Below are positions 1 through 8,360 of a stretch of DNA of 38,384 nucleotides, piece after piece. The stretch spans positions 1 to 38,384 of the forward strand of contig JAAYBV010000054.1 of assembly GCA_012744475.1 (NCBI GenBank), given 5' to 3'. Origin of the DNA: Phycisphaerae bacterium (lineage in GTDB: Bacteria > Planctomycetota > Phycisphaerae > Sedimentisphaerales > Anaerobacaceae). A program made the translations under genes and the position numbers. Every line of letters begins with the position of its first letter. Position 1 is the first letter of the stretch. The notes under the pieces are model-generated. The model saw only the letters and a program-made list of their open reading frames with translations, was not told the DNA's origin and searched no databases.

Positions 1-429
1 ACGCCCCTTCGCAATGAGTGTGGGCGAAGTGGGATATATGCTGAACGACGCGATGCGGTGTCTCCCTTCGTAGCACGTTATGTCGACCGGCTTGTCGAGT
101 ATCTTGCCGGATGCTATACCCCGGTCTCTTCCCCTGCGAATCTGCTCATCAAAGGCCCTGATCTGTGCCTGATCGGTCACCGTCCATTTGTCGAAGGAAC
201 GTACGTCTCGTTGTTCTTCTTCGCTCAGCATCCTCTCCAGCATGGGCGAGTATCCAAAGAAGTAGTCGAGCGCTCCATACGTGTAGCGGACTTCAACGCG
301 GGTGCAGGCTGTGAGGTCAGGCGGCTGGCGAGGGCAGAGCAGGTACAGCAACAGGACCGCTGTGCAGGCGGCCAGGACGATGGCGACACAGAGCCATCTT
401 CTTCGGCCCGTTCCAGCGTGCTTCCTCAT
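1..429 (-). CDS. Membrane-anchored hypothetical protein, partial (C-terminus off window)
   Basis: Reading leftward from an ATG at 429, an open frame of 143 codons runs to the window edge with no stop. GGAGGGAG lies just upstream of the ATG as a good ribosome binding site. The N-terminus is basic (MRKHAGTGRRRW) and is followed by a hydrophobic segment at about residues 12-33 (LCVAIVLAACTAVLLLYLLC), so one membrane anchor or an uncleaved signal is likely. The rest is soluble and charged, with no motif I recognise. It is the last visible gene of the minus-strand group 4708-1 and lies 128 bases past the aminotransferase stop. Family and function are unknown; that it is a real gene rests on the start, binding site and membrane segment. 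Confidence 0.6.
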   Translation of the reverse strand, partial: MRKHAGTGRRRWLCVAIVLAACTAVLLLYLLCPRQPPDLTACTRVEVRYTYGALDYFFGYSPMLERMLSEEEQRDVRSFDKWTVTDQAQIRAFDEQIRRGRDRGIASGKILDKPVDITCYEGRHRIASFSIYPTSPTLIAKGR

Positions 430-478
430 AGTCTCCCTCCGCAGGCTATAGAGTGTCTCCCGCGCGCCGCATGGATTC

Positions 479-499
479 GGTGTGCAGTGCACACCCTAC
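479..499. repeat. Palindromic repeat, GTAGGGTGTGC type, copy 1
   Basis: A 7-base stem (GGTGTGC / GCACACC) encloses a 3-base centre and is followed by CTAC. The reverse complement matches a 21-base element at 35243-35263 with one difference. It sits between two minus-strand genes and directly before an 8-base repeat array. Confidence 0.75.
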
Positions 500-506
500 A
501 TTTACC

Positions 507-546
507 CATCTACGCATCTACGCATGTGCGCTTCTACGCTCTTACG
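507..546. repeat. Octamer tandem array
   Basis: Five consecutive 8-base units can be read: CATCTACG, CATCTACG, CATGTGCG, CTTCTACG, CTCTTACG. The array ends 11 bases before the stop codon of the aminotransferase at 558. Unit length is constant while sequence drifts. Confidence 0.75.
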
Positions 547-557
547 CCACGTGCGGC

Positions 558-1901
558 CTATGCGAGTTTGTCGCGGTTGTCGTAGACTTTGCGGATGGCG
601 TTGGCGATGTCGTCCATGTCGGATTTTTCGGTCAGGAGCATATTCTGGCTGAGCCAGACGGCTTCTTCGCAGAGCTGGTCGTTGCCGGGATAGTTCAACT
701 CTCTGCGGTACTGGTCCAGGCGGTCCTTGGGGAAGCTGCGCGTGAAGTTCTTGGAGGTCAGCGCCGCCTCGATCAGCTCGTCGCGATACTGCGGCCCGTA
801 CCCGCCGGAGCAGGGCACGCCCTCGGCGCTCAACGCCGCCATGAACTTGGCCCGCGGCGCGTTGTTGAACTGCTCCTTCTTATAGCGGAACGGATACAGA
901 TGGAACACCGCCCGCGTCGTCCCTTCGTACAGCTTACAGGGGATGATCCCCGGGATATCCTTGATCTGGCTGGTGAGGTACTGGCCGTTGGTCCAGCGCC
1001 GCTGCGTGTCTGCTTCGAGCCGCTGCATCTGGTTGAGCAGGATGGCCGCCTGGTACTCGGTCATTCTTCGGTTGGTCCCGATGATGGGATAGCCGGTGGC
1101 GCCCTTCACGCTGCCGTACGGCCGGCCGCAGTTGTGGAACGAGTGGATGCGGTCCATGATCTCGTCGTCGTTGCCGACCACCGCACCGCCCTCGCCGCAA
1201 GGCAGGTGCTTGGAGTTCTGAAAGCTGAAGCACCCCAGATCGCCGATCGTCCCGCAGCACTTGCCGCGATACTGGGCCAGCCACGCCTGGCAGGCGTCTT
1301 CGATCACTACGAGCTTGTGCTTCCTGGCGATGGCCATGATCGGGTCCATGTCGGCGGGGATGCCGAGGATGTGGACGGGCATGATCGCGCGGGTCCGCTC
1401 GGTGATGCGCTCCTCGATCTTGTCGGGGTTGATCTGGAACGTCTCGGGGTCGGTGTCCGCGAAGACCGGCAGCGCCGCCGAGTTGAGCACCACGTTGTAC
1501 GTCGCGATGAACGTGTACGGCGAGACGATCACCTCGTCGCCCACGCCCACGTCCAGCGCGTGCATCGCCGTCAGCAGGGCGTTGGTCCCATTGACCGTGC
1601 AGGTGCAGCGTTTGGCGCCGAGCAGCCTGGCGTATTTGCCCTCGAATTCGGTGACGGTCTGGCCCTGTCCGCGGTACCAGTTGCCGCTGCGCAGGATGGC
1701 CAGGATACGCTCCTCGGCGGCCCGGTCCCAGATCGGCCAGTTGGGCCAGGGCTTGGTGCGCAGGGGCTTGCCGCCTTTGACGGCCAGCGTGGCCGCGCTG
1801 CGGCCGGCGAAAGCAGGAAGGCTGCCGAGGGTCAGTGCGGCCAGCGTGCCCGTCGAGGCCTGGCTCACGAATTGTCGTCGTGTCATATTCTGTCTGTTCA
1901 T
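558..1901 (-). CDS. Tat-exported DegT/DnrJ/EryC1/StrS-family aminotransferase
   Basis: This 447-residue protein has the fold-type I PLP aminotransferase layout of the DegT/EryC1 sugar aminotransferases. A twin-arginine signal is visible (TRRQF at 7-11, hydrophobic stretch to about 32, AFAG). The substrate-loop glycine region NGTNALL is at 104-110, the ring-nitrogen acidic pair VVIEDACQA at 198-206, and the Schiff-base lysine is K231 in SFQNSKHLPCGEGGA. The family normally makes amino-sugars from keto-sugars in the cytoplasm; the Tat signal implies export of the folded, PLP-loaded enzyme. The gene starts 11 bases after the beta-propeller gene stops, so co-transcription is likely. AAAGGGCGAG precedes the ATG. 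Enzyme class is well supported; substrate and amino donor cannot be seen. Confidence 0.9.
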   Translation of the reverse strand: MNRQNMTRRQFVSQASTGTLAALTLGSLPAFAGRSAATLAVKGGKPLRTKPWPNWPIWDRAAEERILAILRSGNWYRGQGQTVTEFEGKYARLLGAKRCTCTVNGTNALLTAMHALDVGVGDEVIVSPYTFIATYNVVLNSAALPVFADTDPETFQINPDKIEERITERTRAIMPVHILGIPADMDPIMAIARKHKLVVIEDACQAWLAQYRGKCCGTIGDLGCFSFQNSKHLPCGEGGAVVGNDDEIMDRIHSFHNCGRPYGSVKGATGYPIIGTNRRMTEYQAAILLNQMQRLEADTQRRWTNGQYLTSQIKDIPGIIPCKLYEGTTRAVFHLYPFRYKKEQFNNAPRAKFMAALSAEGVPCSGGYGPQYRDELIEAALTSKNFTRSFPKDRLDQYRRELNYPGNDQLCEEAVWLSQNMLLTEKSDMDDIANAIRKVYDNRDKLA

Positions 1902-1912
1902 TTCTCGCCCTT

Positions 1913-3235
1913 TCAGTTGCGGATGCTGATCAGATCGCTTTTCGGAGGTTTGCTGTCGGTGACGCGGGCCAGCGTATAGACGGTGCCGTCCTTGCCGACC
2001 GCGATCGAATTGACGTAGTAGGGCCGCCGGCCGTCCTCGTAGAAGATCGGGCCGTGATCGGTGTACTTGCGCGCGGGGATATCGTAGGTGATCAGGTGCA
2101 GGTTTTCGAGCCCCTTGGACTCGCCCATCGCGGTCTTGGCCTTGCCGGCCAGGCGCTTGCCGTCGATGTAGATCGGGCCGCCGGTCAGGTAATACAGCGT
2201 CTTGCCGTCGGGTCCGAGCGCAAAGCCGAGATAGCCGTAGCTGAACTGATCGAACATGCCGCTTCGCTTCGAGGGCAGCGAGGTGATGCGATCGACGATC
2301 TGCACCTCCGGCACGCGCGGATCGAAGCGGAACAGGTATCCGGAGTTGCCGTGTACGCCATAGATCGCCTTCTCCGGCTCATACCAGACCGTCTGCCTCC
2401 AGTTATAGGCCATGTGGCCGGCGGAGGTCGGGTCGTAAAGTCCGAAGTAATCCTTTCGCATGTCGTCGCCGACCACCAGCTCGATCGCGTCGCGGTCGTA
2501 GCGGTAGCGGAAGATCTCGCCGTCACCGACGGTGTAGTAGACGCTGCCGTCGTGCGGATCGACCACGAAGGAGCGGCACAGCGTGCGATACTGCTCGCCC
2601 TTGCCGTTCTCGCCTTCCCGCGAGACGGGCCCGAAGTCCTTCAGCCCGCGCGTCGTCAGATCGTAGCGGAGGAAGCGGCCGCTGGGCCAGGTCAGGCCAT
2701 AGAGACGCCCGCGTTGGGCGTCCATCGTCGTGGTGAGGATTCCCTCGCCGCGAGGGGCCTTGGCCAGGTCCTCGAATTTCTTCGTCGCCATGTTGTAGGC
2801 GAGGAAGTGTCCGCCGGGATAGGGTTTCCAGCCTTCCGGCGGGATGCCGATCTTCTCCATGCCGTCCACGATGCTGTAGTAGCCCACGTGCGTCGAGAAG
2901 TAGAGCTTGCCGTCCCGCTCCATGAACGTCACGTGCGACTTGCCCTGGACGATGGTCTTGGTGTCCTTCTCGCCGCAGGCCTCGGTGATGTCGCCGACGT
3001 GCTCGATTTTGTCGGTGGCCGGGTCATAGCAGAACATCTGCGCGCCGACCTCATAGGACTCCGAACTCAGCACGTAGTAGATCCGCCCGTCGCTGGCGGC
3101 GCCCATTCCGTTGTAGGTGTCGTGCGCCAGGGCGAAGCCCGAGTCGTGGATTCGAGCGATCAGGTCCGCCCGGGCCGGAGCGAGGTGCACCGACAGGCAG
3201 ACGGCCAACGAGAAAACGCAGCGCAAGTACTTCAT
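1913..3235 (-). CDS. Secreted beta-propeller-like protein
   Basis: I chose the ATG at 3235 (MKYLRCVF...) because GGGAGA lies 7 bases upstream; an in-frame ATG at 3250 has a weaker site. The product is 440 residues with a Sec signal peptide (about residues 1-23, ending APARA). The rest is a series of short segments rich in aromatic residues and glycine, of the type GRIYYVLSSESYEVG, GRLYGLTWPSGRFLRYD, GSVYYTVGDGEIFRYR and GKTLYYLTGG, typical of propeller blades in extracytoplasmic binding or lyase-like proteins. No catalytic motif is recognised. It lies between the ceramidase-like gene (24 bases upstream) and the aminotransferase (11 bases downstream). The propeller call is from repeat texture only. 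Confidence 0.8.
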   Translation of the reverse strand: MKYLRCVFSLAVCLSVHLAPARADLIARIHDSGFALAHDTYNGMGAASDGRIYYVLSSESYEVGAQMFCYDPATDKIEHVGDITEACGEKDTKTIVQGKSHVTFMERDGKLYFSTHVGYYSIVDGMEKIGIPPEGWKPYPGGHFLAYNMATKKFEDLAKAPRGEGILTTTMDAQRGRLYGLTWPSGRFLRYDLTTRGLKDFGPVSREGENGKGEQYRTLCRSFVVDPHDGSVYYTVGDGEIFRYRYDRDAIELVVGDDMRKDYFGLYDPTSAGHMAYNWRQTVWYEPEKAIYGVHGNSGYLFRFDPRVPEVQIVDRITSLPSKRSGMFDQFSYGYLGFALGPDGKTLYYLTGGPIYIDGKRLAGKAKTAMGESKGLENLHLITYDIPARKYTDHGPIFYEDGRRPYYVNSIAVGKDGTVYTLARVTDSKPPKSDLISIRN

Positions 3236-3259
3236 ATTCGAGTCTCCCATCCATCCTTT

Positions 3260-4708
3260 TCACTGTTCCGTTTTCACTTGCTGCACCAGTTCGTGCACCT
3301 TGGCCACGACCACCTCCTCGACCGATGGTTGGAAGGGGCCGGGCAGGGGGGTGTAGAGCATCGCGCCGCCCCCTTCATAGCCGCCCTCGTGGACAATGCG
3401 GGCCGAGGGCACGTAGCCGAAGACGTCGTTTGAGTAGCCTGCGACCCAGAGCGGCGGGCCCGTCAGCTCGCGCTTCAGACGCAGCGAATAATCGACGACC
3501 ACCTCGCCCGCCAGCGCCACCATCAGCAGGTCGTCGCCGAACCGGACCACCTGCACCGGATACGTATAGGTGGCCGGAATCCTGCCTTCATGCTCCAACT
3601 GGGCAAGCAGGAATTCCGCGTGTAGCTTTTCGTATTTGTTGTCGGACTTGGCCTGCTGTTCGAGCGTTTCCTTGCCGGGCGGCTCCGCGAGGTCCAGCGT
3701 CACATCCTCCAGCGCCGTTCGCAGCGGTCCGCTCACCGGCTTGGGCACGCCCTGGAGCGCCGCCTCGACCGCGTTGGCCAGCGCGTGGCCATGCTCGCGG
3801 CACAGGTCCAGCGCGCGGTCCGCCGTACGCGGATACGGGTTCTGGTCGGCCCCGCAGCCGGCGATGAACAGCGCGGTCACTCCCGGAAACCGTTGCTCGA
3901 CGTATTCCTTGGCGAAGCCGGGATAGTCGCCGCAGTAATCGTAGAAGCTCAGCGTCGTCGCGTGACAGGCGTATCCGAACACGATCGCCCGCGGCTTTCC
4001 CTCAGCGTCGTCGATGCGCAGCACCGGGACATCGTGGTCAACCGGGCCGTCCGCATGAGGACTGTTGATGACGCCTCGCGCCGTGGGCCGGCGGCGGTTC
4101 ATGGCGAAGCCCGCGCGGGCGTGCGTATAGGACAGCTTGGCAGGGGCCATCTTCTCGATGGCCTCGCCGACCACGGCCGCGATCTTCTCCTGCAACCGAT
4201 CGCTGTAGGCATCGGATTGCACGAGCTGTTCCGGCGTCAGGTTGTAGAACGAGTGTCCGTAGATCGAGTAGGCGCTCTCGCGGATCACGGGTCCCGAATG
4301 CGTGTGGGACGCGTTGATCAGCAGGTCCTTCGGCGCGAGGCGGTATCGCCGCTCGACCTGGTTGGCGATCCAGTCGCGCATCGTGCGGTCGATGCCGAGC
4401 AGGTCCGCCGTGACGATGGCCAGGCGGTTGCCTTGGGCGTCCTGCAAGACCAGCGCCTTGGCGTGCAGGTCATGGACCTTGCCTTCGGCGGGCTTCGTCC
4501 GGGCGGCGTAGCCGGCCATCCACATGGGCTGGTCCGGCGTGATGACGGCTGTCGCCACACCCGCCTGCCACTGGTCCGCGCTCGCTGCCCTGGCGGGCAC
4601 GCTGCAAACCGCCAACGCGCAGACGACGACCGCCAGCAAAAACGAGAGGACTGTACGGCGCCAAGTCCCGGCGCCACAACGTGAGGCGTGTGCACCCTTT
4701 GCATTCAT
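3260..4708 (-). CDS. Neutral/alkaline ceramidase-like secreted protein
   Basis: The start is the ATG at 4708, preceded by AAGGAGAC; the open frame extends far upstream, but that part is intergenic repeat sequence. The 482-residue product has a signal peptide (hydrophobic 19-37, cleavage near ARAAS). It shows ceramidase N-terminal features: VATAVITPDQPMWMAGY at 51-67, the zinc-site motif NASHTHSGP at 132-140, and CHATT at 248-252. At the usual nucleophile site (GDVSP-like in characterised neutral ceramidases) it has GCGADQNP (284-291), so the serine is not evident. Planctomycetes carry many such homologues whose substrates are unknown, so an amidase or hydrolase role on a lipid or glycoconjugate is inference. 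It is the first gene of the minus-strand group and diverges from the Gfo/Idh cluster. Confidence 0.85.
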   Translation of the reverse strand: MNAKGAHASRCGAGTWRRTVLSFLLAVVVCALAVCSVPARAASADQWQAGVATAVITPDQPMWMAGYAARTKPAEGKVHDLHAKALVLQDAQGNRLAIVTADLLGIDRTMRDWIANQVERRYRLAPKDLLINASHTHSGPVIRESAYSIYGHSFYNLTPEQLVQSDAYSDRLQEKIAAVVGEAIEKMAPAKLSYTHARAGFAMNRRRPTARGVINSPHADGPVDHDVPVLRIDDAEGKPRAIVFGYACHATTLSFYDYCGDYPGFAKEYVEQRFPGVTALFIAGCGADQNPYPRTADRALDLCREHGHALANAVEAALQGVPKPVSGPLRTALEDVTLDLAEPPGKETLEQQAKSDNKYEKLHAEFLLAQLEHEGRIPATYTYPVQVVRFGDDLLMVALAGEVVVDYSLRLKRELTGPPLWVAGYSNDVFGYVPSARIVHEGGYEGGGAMLYTPLPGPFQPSVEEVVVAKVHELVQQVKTEQ

Positions 4709-5310
4709 CGCAGTCTCCTTCATGAACGCCAATGCCGACATGATACCAGCCCCGGCCTGGTGTCGCAAGCAACGAATTTGCCGGCCAGGACCCGCTACCG
4801 TGCCGGGTGGGAGCCAACGCTGTGAACTCAGGTGCGGTTGCTTATTTCGTAAGTCGTTCTGGCGAGGTGCTTTTCCTGTGGAGTGGCCTCGCGCATCTTC
4901 GGCCACCCCGGTGGGGGGCAAACACGCCATCACCGCCCCTTCCAATCCCCGTCGGGCCTGGCCCGGAGAGGTACTACGCAGGGTGTGCTGGGCCGGGCGA
5001 GGCAGTCTCTTAGGTCCATTAGGTCCCTTTGGTCCTTCTCGGGCCCCAAAGGACCTGAAGGACCGAAAGGAATAGTCGTTGCGGTCCGGCCCACAATCTA
5101 CACGGCGTTGGGTGGCAGCCTGAGACCTCTGCGCCTGAGACTGGATTGCTCTGGGATTTGCGTGGATATGTGTATGGCCGAGAGGCCGACAAAAAGCCTT
5201 GTACTCTGGGCGGCAGAGGGGATAATGGGGGGCGGCAACGGAGCTGCCGGCCTGCGATGTATCACCGGATGGCGGCAAGCAAACACGAATGAGATAGGAG
5301 AAGACCTGCC
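4709..5310. other. Divergent intergenic region, 602 bases
   Basis: This gap separates the divergent starts at 4708 (minus) and 5311 (plus), so promoters for both groups should lie here. I could not pick convincing -35/-10 boxes. The only clear structure is the mirror-symmetric nonamer array at 5012-5074. TAGGAGAAGACC lies before the ATG at 5311 and recurs before the paralogue at 6886. Open frames across this gap show no protein features I recognise. Confidence 0.6.
5012..5074. repeat. Mirror-symmetric nonamer array, copy 1
   Basis: Seven 9-base units: AGGTCCATT, AGGTCCCTT, TGGTCCTTC, then a GGGCCC centre (TCGGGCCCC), then AAAGGACCT, GAAGGACCG, AAAGGAATA. The second half is roughly the complement of the first, so a long imperfect hairpin can form. 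A second array with the same plan is at 22597-22659, also in a divergent gap. Confidence 0.8.
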
Positions 5311-6714
5311 ATGAGCGAAGCCACAAGCTACACCACCACACGTCGCGAATTTCTGAAGAATACAGGCCGGGTCGCGGCGGCCTCGGCCCTGGCGACGGGC
5401 ATCAGTTCGAGCCTGTACGCCGGCAGCGACAACACCATCCGCCTGGCGCTGGTCGGCTGCGGCGGACGAGGCACGGGCGCGGCGGTCGACGCCATGAACG
5501 TCAAGGGTCGCGGCCCGATCAAGCTCGTGGCCATGGCCGACGTCTTCGAAGATCGCCTGACCAGCAGCTACAACAGCCTCAAGAACAACGAGAACGCCCG
5601 CGACAAGATGGACGTGCCGGACGACCGCAAGTTCGTCGGCTTCGACGCCTACAAGAAGGCGATGGATTGTCTGCGTCCGGGCGACGTCGTCATCTTCGCG
5701 ACCCCTCCCGCCTTCCGTTGGGTCCACTTCACCTACGCCGTCGACAAGGGCCTGAACGTGTTCATGGAAAAGCCGGTGACCGTCGACGGTCCGACCACCA
5801 AGCGGATGATCGAGCTGGCCAAGAAGGCCGACGCCAAGAACCTCAAGGTGGGCGTGGGACTGATGTCGCGTCACAGCCGGGCGCTGCAGGAGCTGGCCAA
5901 CCGTGTCGCGGATGGCGAGATCGGCGACATCATTCTGATGCGCGGCTACCGCATGCACGGAATGGTGGGGTCCTTCCGCTCCATGCCCGTGGCGCCGGGG
6001 CAGAACGAGTTGTTCTACCAGATCAGGAACTTCCACAGCTTCATCTGGGCCAGCGGAGGCAACTACAGCGACTTCTACATCCACGTGATCGACCATCTGT
6101 GCTGGATGAAGGGCTCCTGGCCGGTGAAGGCCCAGGCGCTGGGCGGCCGGCACTATAAGGAGAGCCCCGAAGGCGTCCGGTACGTCGATCAGAACTTCGA
6201 CACGTATTCGGTCGAGTACACCTTCGCCGACGGAGGCAAATTCTTCTTCGATGGGCGCACGATAGAAGGCTGCGCTCCGATCTATGCCAGCTATCTGCAC
6301 GGGACCAAGGGCTCGGCCATTGCCTCGAACAGCGGCGACTGCGGCCTGCCTTCGGCCATCTACAAGGGCCAGGCGTTCGACGATGCCAACCGGGTGTGGC
6401 GATCCAGGATTCCCCGCGAAGAGCAGAATCCCTATCAGAACGAGTGGAATGACCTCGTCGACGCGATCCGCAACGACAAGCCGTACAACGAGGCCGAGCG
6501 CGGCGCGATCGGCAGCATGGTCACGTCGATGGGCCGCATGGCCGCTCACACCGGCGTGGAGATCACCTACGATCAGATACTCAACTGCCCGCACGAGATG
6601 GCGCCGGGCCTGGACAAGCTGACCTGGAATTCGCCGGCTCCGCTGCCGTCCGATGCCCAGGGACGCTATCCGGTTCCGAAGCCGGGCATTGTCACCGATC
6701 GCGAATACGCATAA
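5311..6714 (+). CDS. Tat-exported Gfo/Idh/MocA oxidoreductase, paralogue 1
   Basis: This 467-residue protein has a twin-arginine signal (TRREFLK, 10-16, hydrophobic to about 36) and then an NAD(P)-binding Rossmann motif (ALVGCGGRGTG, 46-56). The family EKP motif is at 153-155. The DxxxH pair of the catalytic region is intact (D254, H258 in YSDFYIHVIDHLCW). C-terminal sequence such as NPYQNEWNDLVDAIRNDKP and the GRYPVPKPG tail is shared with the next two genes. Family members oxidise or reduce sugars or cyclitols; an exported member is expected to carry its nucleotide out through Tat, as known for Zymomonas glucose-fructose oxidoreductase. It is the first of four tandem paralogues and is closest to the next one. 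Family is certain; substrate unknown. Confidence 0.93.
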   Translation: MSEATSYTTTRREFLKNTGRVAAASALATGISSSLYAGSDNTIRLALVGCGGRGTGAAVDAMNVKGRGPIKLVAMADVFEDRLTSSYNSLKNNENARDKMDVPDDRKFVGFDAYKKAMDCLRPGDVVIFATPPAFRWVHFTYAVDKGLNVFMEKPVTVDGPTTKRMIELAKKADAKNLKVGVGLMSRHSRALQELANRVADGEIGDIILMRGYRMHGMVGSFRSMPVAPGQNELFYQIRNFHSFIWASGGNYSDFYIHVIDHLCWMKGSWPVKAQALGGRHYKESPEGVRYVDQNFDTYSVEYTFADGGKFFFDGRTIEGCAPIYASYLHGTKGSAIASNSGDCGLPSAIYKGQAFDDANRVWRSRIPREEQNPYQNEWNDLVDAIRNDKPYNEAERGAIGSMVTSMGRMAAHTGVEITYDQILNCPHEMAPGLDKLTWNSPAPLPSDAQGRYPVPKPGIVTDREYA

Positions 6715-6730
6715 CCATCCCGTGGGTGGC

Positions 6731-6768
6731 GGCCTGTAGGGGCGAATAAGCATTCGCCCCTACAGGCC
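6731..6768. repeat. GANNYSP-type palindrome, intergenic copy
   Basis: A perfect 17-base stem (left arm from 6731, right arm 6752-6768) surrounds the loop AAGC. The core GGGGCGAAT / ATTCGCCCC is shared with five other copies in the window. It lies 16 bases past the stop of paralogue 1. No T-run follows, so it is not a textbook terminator. Confidence 0.9.
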
Positions 6769-6885
6769 GTGTCACGGGGATGACGGAGGAGTTGATGGGG
6801 GTGGTCCGGCACATCGGACCGGCATTTCCATGTAACGACCGAAGCATTGTCCGCCGCACACCAGGCAAGTAGGAGAAGACCCACC

Positions 6886-8262
6886 ATGAAGCAGACCACG
6901 AGCCAACAGACGTCACGCCGCCAATTCCTGAAGAACACCGGTCGGATCGCTGCGGCCACCACGCTGGTCGGCGGGCTCGGTTCGAGCCTGTACGCCGCCG
7001 GCAACGATACGATCCAGGTGGCCCTGGTGGGTTGCGGCGGTCGCGGCACCGGCGCCGCCCAGAACGCCCTGTCGGTCCCGAACGGACGGACGAAGCTCGT
7101 CGCGCTGGCGGATGTGTTCGCCGATCGCGTAGACCGCAGCTTCAAAGGGCTCCAGAACGAGCGCGCGGCCCAAATGGATGTGCCCGACGAGCGCAAGTTC
7201 GTCGGCTTCGACGGCTACAGGAAGGCGATGGACTGCCTGCGTCCGGGCGACGTGGCCATCCTCGCGACGCCGCCGGCGTTCCGCTGGGTGCACTTGACCT
7301 ACGCCATTGAGAAGGGCATCAACGTCTTCATGGAAAAACCCGTCACCGTCGACGGCCCGACCACCAAGCGGATGATCGAGCTGGCCAAAAAGGCCGACGC
7401 CAAGAACCTCAAGGTCGGCGTGGGCCTGATGATCCGCCACTGCCGGGGCCGGCAGGAACTGAAGAAGCGCATCGAGTCGGGCGAGATCGGCGAAATCCAC
7501 ATGATGCGGGCCTACCGCATGGGCGGCCGCGCCGCCAACGCCCGTCCGAGGCGGGGCAACATCAGCGAGCTGCTCTACCAGGTCCGCAGCTTCCACAGCT
7601 TCCTGTGGGGCAGCGGCGGCGTCTACAGCGACTATTACATTCACCAGATCGACGAGTGCTCGTGGATGAAAGGCGGCTGGCCGGTCGAAGCCCGCGCCAT
7701 CGGCGCGCGGCACTTCCGCGGCGAGTCCGTCGATCAGAATTTCGACAATTACTCGGTCGAGTACGTCTTCGACGACGGGACGCGGTTCTTCTACGATGGC
7801 CGCAACATGGACGGCTGCGAGAATGCCTTCAGCAGCTTCGTTCACGGCACCAAAGGCTCGGCGGTCGTCTCGACGTCCAGCCACACCCCCGGCCGCGTCC
7901 GCACGTACAGCGATCAGAAGATGGCCCGCGAGAACCTCATCTGGAGCTTCCCGCAACCCGAGCCCAGTCCCTATCAGCTCGAATGGGACGACCTGATCGA
8001 CGCCATTCGAAACGACAAGCCCTACAACGAGACCGAGCGCGGCGCGATCGGCAGCATGGTCACGTCGATGGGCCGCATGGCCGCCCACACCGGCAACGTC
8101 ATCACCTACGATCAGATGCTCAACTGCCCGCACGAGTTCGCCCCGGACGCCGACAAGTTCACGATGGACTCGCCCGCGCCGCTGAAATCGGACGCCGAGG
8201 GCCGGTATCCGCTGCCGCAGCCGGGCGTGCTGAAGGACCGCGAATACCAGGAATTCGTGTAG
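6886..8262 (+). CDS. Tat-exported Gfo/Idh/MocA oxidoreductase, paralogue 2
   Basis: I chose the ATG at 6886 (MKQTTSQQTSRRQF) because TAGGAGAAGACC lies just upstream, the same leader as paralogue 1. The protein is 458 residues: Tat motif SRRQFLK (10-16), Rossmann ALVGCGGRGTG (46-56), EKP at 150-152, and an intact D249/H253 pair in YSDYYIHQID. Long stretches match paralogue 1, for example around the EKP motif and the RNDKPYNE region near the C-terminus, which points to a fairly recent tandem duplication. It is probably co-transcribed with its neighbours. An exported nucleotide-dependent sugar oxidoreductase is the expected role; substrate is not visible. Confidence 0.93.
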   Translation: MKQTTSQQTSRRQFLKNTGRIAAATTLVGGLGSSLYAAGNDTIQVALVGCGGRGTGAAQNALSVPNGRTKLVALADVFADRVDRSFKGLQNERAAQMDVPDERKFVGFDGYRKAMDCLRPGDVAILATPPAFRWVHLTYAIEKGINVFMEKPVTVDGPTTKRMIELAKKADAKNLKVGVGLMIRHCRGRQELKKRIESGEIGEIHMMRAYRMGGRAANARPRRGNISELLYQVRSFHSFLWGSGGVYSDYYIHQIDECSWMKGGWPVEARAIGARHFRGESVDQNFDNYSVEYVFDDGTRFFYDGRNMDGCENAFSSFVHGTKGSAVVSTSSHTPGRVRTYSDQKMARENLIWSFPQPEPSPYQLEWDDLIDAIRNDKPYNETERGAIGSMVTSMGRMAAHTGNVITYDQMLNCPHEFAPDADKFTMDSPAPLKSDAEGRYPLPQPGVLKDREYQEFV

Positions 8263-8360
8263 TATCGTCACATGGCAGCCGATGCGCCGCCGGTCCTGGA
8301 CCCTTCGAGGCCGGCGGCGTTTGCCTTCGAGACCTCAGACCAAAGGGAAAGGGAGCCACC

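Noticed and set aside
507-546. Short-period arrays as CRISPR repeats
   Set aside because: Units are 7-9 bases with no spacers, and no cas gene is present.
5012-5074. Nonamer array as a rho-independent terminator
   Set aside because: It can fold, but it lies between divergent genes and lacks a T-run, so there is no transcript for it to end in the usual sense.
4709-5341. N-terminal extension of the ceramidase-like protein by about 211 residues
   Set aside because: The extension would read through the nonamer array, overlap the divergent gene start, and place the signal peptide deep inside the protein. A good binding site precedes the ATG at 4708.
5098-6753. A 551-codon minus-strand frame opposite paralogue 1; similar long frames lie opposite genes at 453-1979, 1835-3433 and 6913-8271
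   Set aside because: All are antisense to strongly supported genes and show no protein family features.
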